Source: Candidatus Moraniibacteriota bacterium (GTDB lineage Bacteria; Patescibacteriota; Minisyncoccia; Moranbacterales; GCA-2747515). Taken from it: 7,567 nucleotides of DNA. The notes below the pieces were generated by a model, which saw nothing but the letters and a program-made list of their open reading frames with translations, did not search any database and was not told the DNA's origin. Positions 6,735 to 7,567 of the stretch are shown here, in pieces (within the stretch, counting starts at the first letter, position 1; each line of letters starts with the position of its first letter). The DNA lies in contig JALXES010000028.1 in the NCBI GenBank assembly GCA_027069365.1, positions 1-7,567 of the forward strand, given 5' to 3'. Both the position numbers and the translations under genes were made by a program.

Positions 6735-6776
6735 CTACCACACACCACGCGCCGGCCTCACGCAGCAACAGCGCAT
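6735..6776 (-). other. Candidate Cys-rich leader ORF before the ATPase gene
   Basis: An ATG at 6776-6774 opens a 13-codon ORF, MRCCCVRPARGVW, ending in TAG at 6737-6735. That stop directly abuts the TTG start candidate of the ATPase in the same frame. A strong Shine-Dalgarno-like GGAGGTGA (6787-6780) lies three bases upstream, or six bases if GGAGG alone is counted; it is the only one in the window. The predicted promoter would start RNA at about 6781 and so exclude that motif, which makes the reading ambiguous. Three consecutive Cys codons resemble Cys-sensing leader peptides known from mycobacteria, but this is only a resemblance. Confidence 0.25.
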
Positions 6777-6787
6777 TCGTCACCTCC

Positions 6788-6796
6788 ATTGTACCA
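6788..6796 (-). promoter_or_regulatory. Candidate extended -10 promoter for the ATPase gene
   Basis: TGGTACAAT (6796-6788) has the TGn extension plus a 5-of-6 -10 hexamer. It closely matches the TGGTATAAT before the downstream membrane-protein gene. It lies just beyond the rpmB terminator, where a new promoter is needed. No recognisable -35 is present (the position holds only Ts). Expected transcription starts near 6781. Confidence 0.45.
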
Positions 6797-6805
6797 CGTT
6801 CCGCA

Positions 6806-6851
6806 AAAATAAAAAATCCCCCCACTCATCCCTGAGTGTGAGGGGGGGGGG
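6806..6851 (-). terminator. Rho-independent terminator of the rpmG-rpmB transcript
   Basis: On the minus strand a C-run of ten (6851-6842) and CACTCA (6838-6833) face TGAGTG (6828-6823) and a G-run at about 6822-6818. The loop is a 4-base GGGA and there is a 3-base bulge. A T-rich tract, six Ts, A, five Ts, follows at about 6816-6805. The long GC stem with a T-tract on the correct side is a strong intrinsic terminator and separates the ribosomal genes from the ATPase gene. Confidence 0.85.
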
Positions 6852-6902
6852 ATAATTGTCACACGTGCGTCAACGGCGCTGCATCTCTTTCTCTCCGGGG
6901 TC

Positions 6903-6966
6903 AGCGCGCACTTGCGACGCGCTCTCCCACTATCGCATGTATCGCACGCGATAGTATCTATACTAT
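6903..6966 (-). repeat. Cluster of inverted repeats in the rpmB 3' region
   Basis: Three stems lie between the rpmB stop and its terminator. ATAGTAT (6951-6957) pairs with ATACTAT (6960-6966). ACTATCGC (6929-6936) pairs with GCGATAGT (6948-6955). AGCGCG (6903-6908) pairs with CGCGCT (6918-6923), extendable by a G-U pair. The first two share 6951-6955, so they cannot form together. The copies TATCGCATG and TATCGCACG (6931-6948) are a tandem direct repeat with one mismatch. No RNA family is recognised. Confidence 0.5.
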
Positions 6967-6974
6967 TAGCAGCA

Positions 6975-7214
6975 CTACTTGTCCTGCTTGATGAGTTCGC
7001 GCAGGTCGTACTTCTTGCCTTCGCGGTCCCACTTTGCCAATGTGCGCAGTGCCTTGGTGGAAATCTTCACGCGCATCGTCGTGCCGGTTGCAGGATTTAG
7101 CAGTGTGCGGTTGTGCACATTTGCGGCAAATGTGCGCTTGGTCTTGCGCTGTGAGTGACTCACATTGTGCCCGCTGATGGTCTTCTTGCCGGTAATTTCG
7201 CAAACTCGTGCCAT
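6975..7214 (-). CDS. rpmB: 50S ribosomal protein L28 (bL28)
   Basis: This 79-residue protein starts MARVCEITGKKTISGHNVSH and contains HSQRKTKRTFAANVHNRTL at 20-38 and RVKISTKALRTL at 48-59, the standard bL28 signature. The length is that of the E. coli protein. It binds 23S rRNA near the E site and is needed late in large-subunit assembly. Only one cysteine (Cys5) is present, so the zinc-binding form is excluded. It lies 35 bases after rpmG and is probably co-transcribed with it, ending at the terminator near 6806-6851. The ATG is preceded by an AT-rich stretch ending ACT and no Shine-Dalgarno sequence. The stop is TAG. Confidence 0.97.
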   Translation of the reverse strand: MARVCEITGKKTISGHNVSHSQRKTKRTFAANVHNRTLLNPATGTTMRVKISTKALRTLAKWDREGKKYDLRELIKQDK

Positions 7215-7249
7215 AGTAGTAAACTTAAAAAATCAAAAGTGTGCACGTG

Positions 7250-7420
7250 CTACTTCTTCTCCACGTAGAGTGTATGCTTCCGTGCAACGGGATTAAATTT
7301 CTTTAGTGAGAGACGCTCTTTGAGCTTCTTCTTGTTCTTGTACGCCCAGATGATGTGTCCGGCACCAACACCATTTTCATCGCCCTGGGAGACAAGCTTG
7401 ATCAGATTATCTTGTGACAT
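7250..7420 (-). CDS. rpmG: 50S ribosomal protein L33 (bL33), cysteine-free
   Basis: This 56-residue protein begins MSQDNLIKLVSQGDENG and ends KKFNPVARKHTLYVEKK. The NLIKLVS opening, the KNKKKLKERLSLKKFNP core (28-44) and the ARKHTLY end identify bL33. It has no cysteines, so it is the zinc-independent form. The turn after IKLVS (GDENGVGAG, 13-21) is about five or six residues longer than in typical bL33. bL33 binds 23S rRNA close to the E site next to bL28, matching the rpmG-rpmB pairing also seen in E. coli. The ATG is at 7420-7418, 20 bases after the preceding stop codon, with no clear Shine-Dalgarno sequence. Confidence 0.95.
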   Translation of the reverse strand: MSQDNLIKLVSQGDENGVGAGHIIWAYKNKKKLKERLSLKKFNPVARKHTLYVEKK

Positions 7421-7440
7421 AGTATTCTACTTAAATCTCA

Positions 7441-7567
7441 TTATGCCTTCCCGCCATCCAACTCCTCCTGCCACTGTGCGAGCTCATCCCACTTACCGTC
7501 GCGGGCGAGAGCCGCTTGCTGTGGCCAGGTGTCAGGTGTGTGGTTGCCACGGACATCTGCGATGACC
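7441..7567 (-). CDS. Unrecognised protein, C-terminal fragment
   Basis: An open frame enters from the right edge and encodes 41 residues before a tandem TAA-TGA stop. It starts VIADVRGNHTPDTWPQQAAL and ends WQEELDGGKA. The composition is protein-like and hydrophilic, with a Trp/Glu/Asp-rich helical tail (KWDELAQWQEELDGG), but I do not recognise the family. A second minus-strand frame is also open here but gives a Ser/Thr/Gly-rich, less convincing peptide. The 20-base gap to rpmG suggests co-transcription with rpmG and rpmB. Confidence 0.6.
   Translation of the reverse strand, partial: VIADVRGNHTPDTWPQQAALARDGKWDELAQWQEELDGGKA

Noticed and set aside
6626..6835. Plus-strand 69-residue open frame with a signal-peptide-like hydrophobic stretch
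   Set aside because: It overlaps the N-terminal part of the ATPase gene on the other strand, runs into the terminator hairpin and has no family resemblance.
6852..6974. tRNA or known small RNA in the rpmB 3' region
   Set aside because: The hairpins do not form a cloverleaf, and there is no T-loop consensus or CCA end.
130..7214. TGA recoded as glycine, as in Gracilibacteria
   Set aside because: All complete genes here reach full family length without an in-frame TGA and use ordinary Gly codons, so the standard code suffices.
1..7567. CRISPR array, insertion sequence or prophage
   Set aside because: No regularly spaced repeats, transposase or terminal inverted repeats were seen. The baseplate-J-like domain is on a membrane-anchored cellular protein with no phage neighbours.

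Overview
The window is a chromosomal segment, roughly 50% G+C by eye, from a bacterium that is most likely a member of the Candidate Phyla Radiation (Patescibacteria, e.g. Parcubacteria or a sister lineage). The best evidence is a gene pair at 3360-6734: a diverged FtsA/PilM-type actin-fold ATPase followed by a membrane-anchored protein. The latter has an N-terminal domain and a baseplate-J-like outer domain of a kind I associate with this group. The ribosomal proteins are short and mostly lack cysteines, which fits but does not prove it. The class cannot be fixed from this window. Every supported gene lies on the minus strand, so transcription runs from high to low coordinates.

Layout in transcription order: (1) 7567-6975 holds the C-terminal end of an unrecognised protein, then rpmG (bL33) and rpmB (bL28). 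(2) 6974-6806 holds a highly structured, gene-free 3' region that ends in a strong Rho-independent terminator. (3) 6796-5424 holds a candidate extended -10 promoter, a tiny Cys-rich leader ORF and the actin-fold ATPase. (4) 5351-3360 holds an extended -10 promoter placed so that the transcript would begin at the ATG (leaderless), then the 658-residue single-pass membrane protein. (5) 3359-3058 is a 302-base gene-free region with two convincing sigma70-type promoters. (6) 3057-1 is the alpha operon infA-rpmJ-rpsM-rpsK-rpsD-rpoA-rplQ, running off the left edge inside rplQ.

The alpha operon supplies initiation factor IF1, small-subunit proteins S13, S11 and S4, large-subunit proteins L36 and L17, and the RNA polymerase alpha subunit. 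The rpmG-rpmB pair adds two more large-subunit proteins. The two genes between them look like a separate envelope-associated module: a cytoplasmic actin-like ATPase plus a bitopic membrane partner. This resembles the arrangement of PilM with PilN, or of FtsA with a membrane protein, but no function is shown by the sequence.

Three global oddities stand out. Almost none of the genes has a Shine-Dalgarno sequence. The gaps inside the alpha operon are strikingly uniform (39-44 bases in five of six cases). All eleven visible stop codons are TAG (8) or TAA (3), with no TGA.
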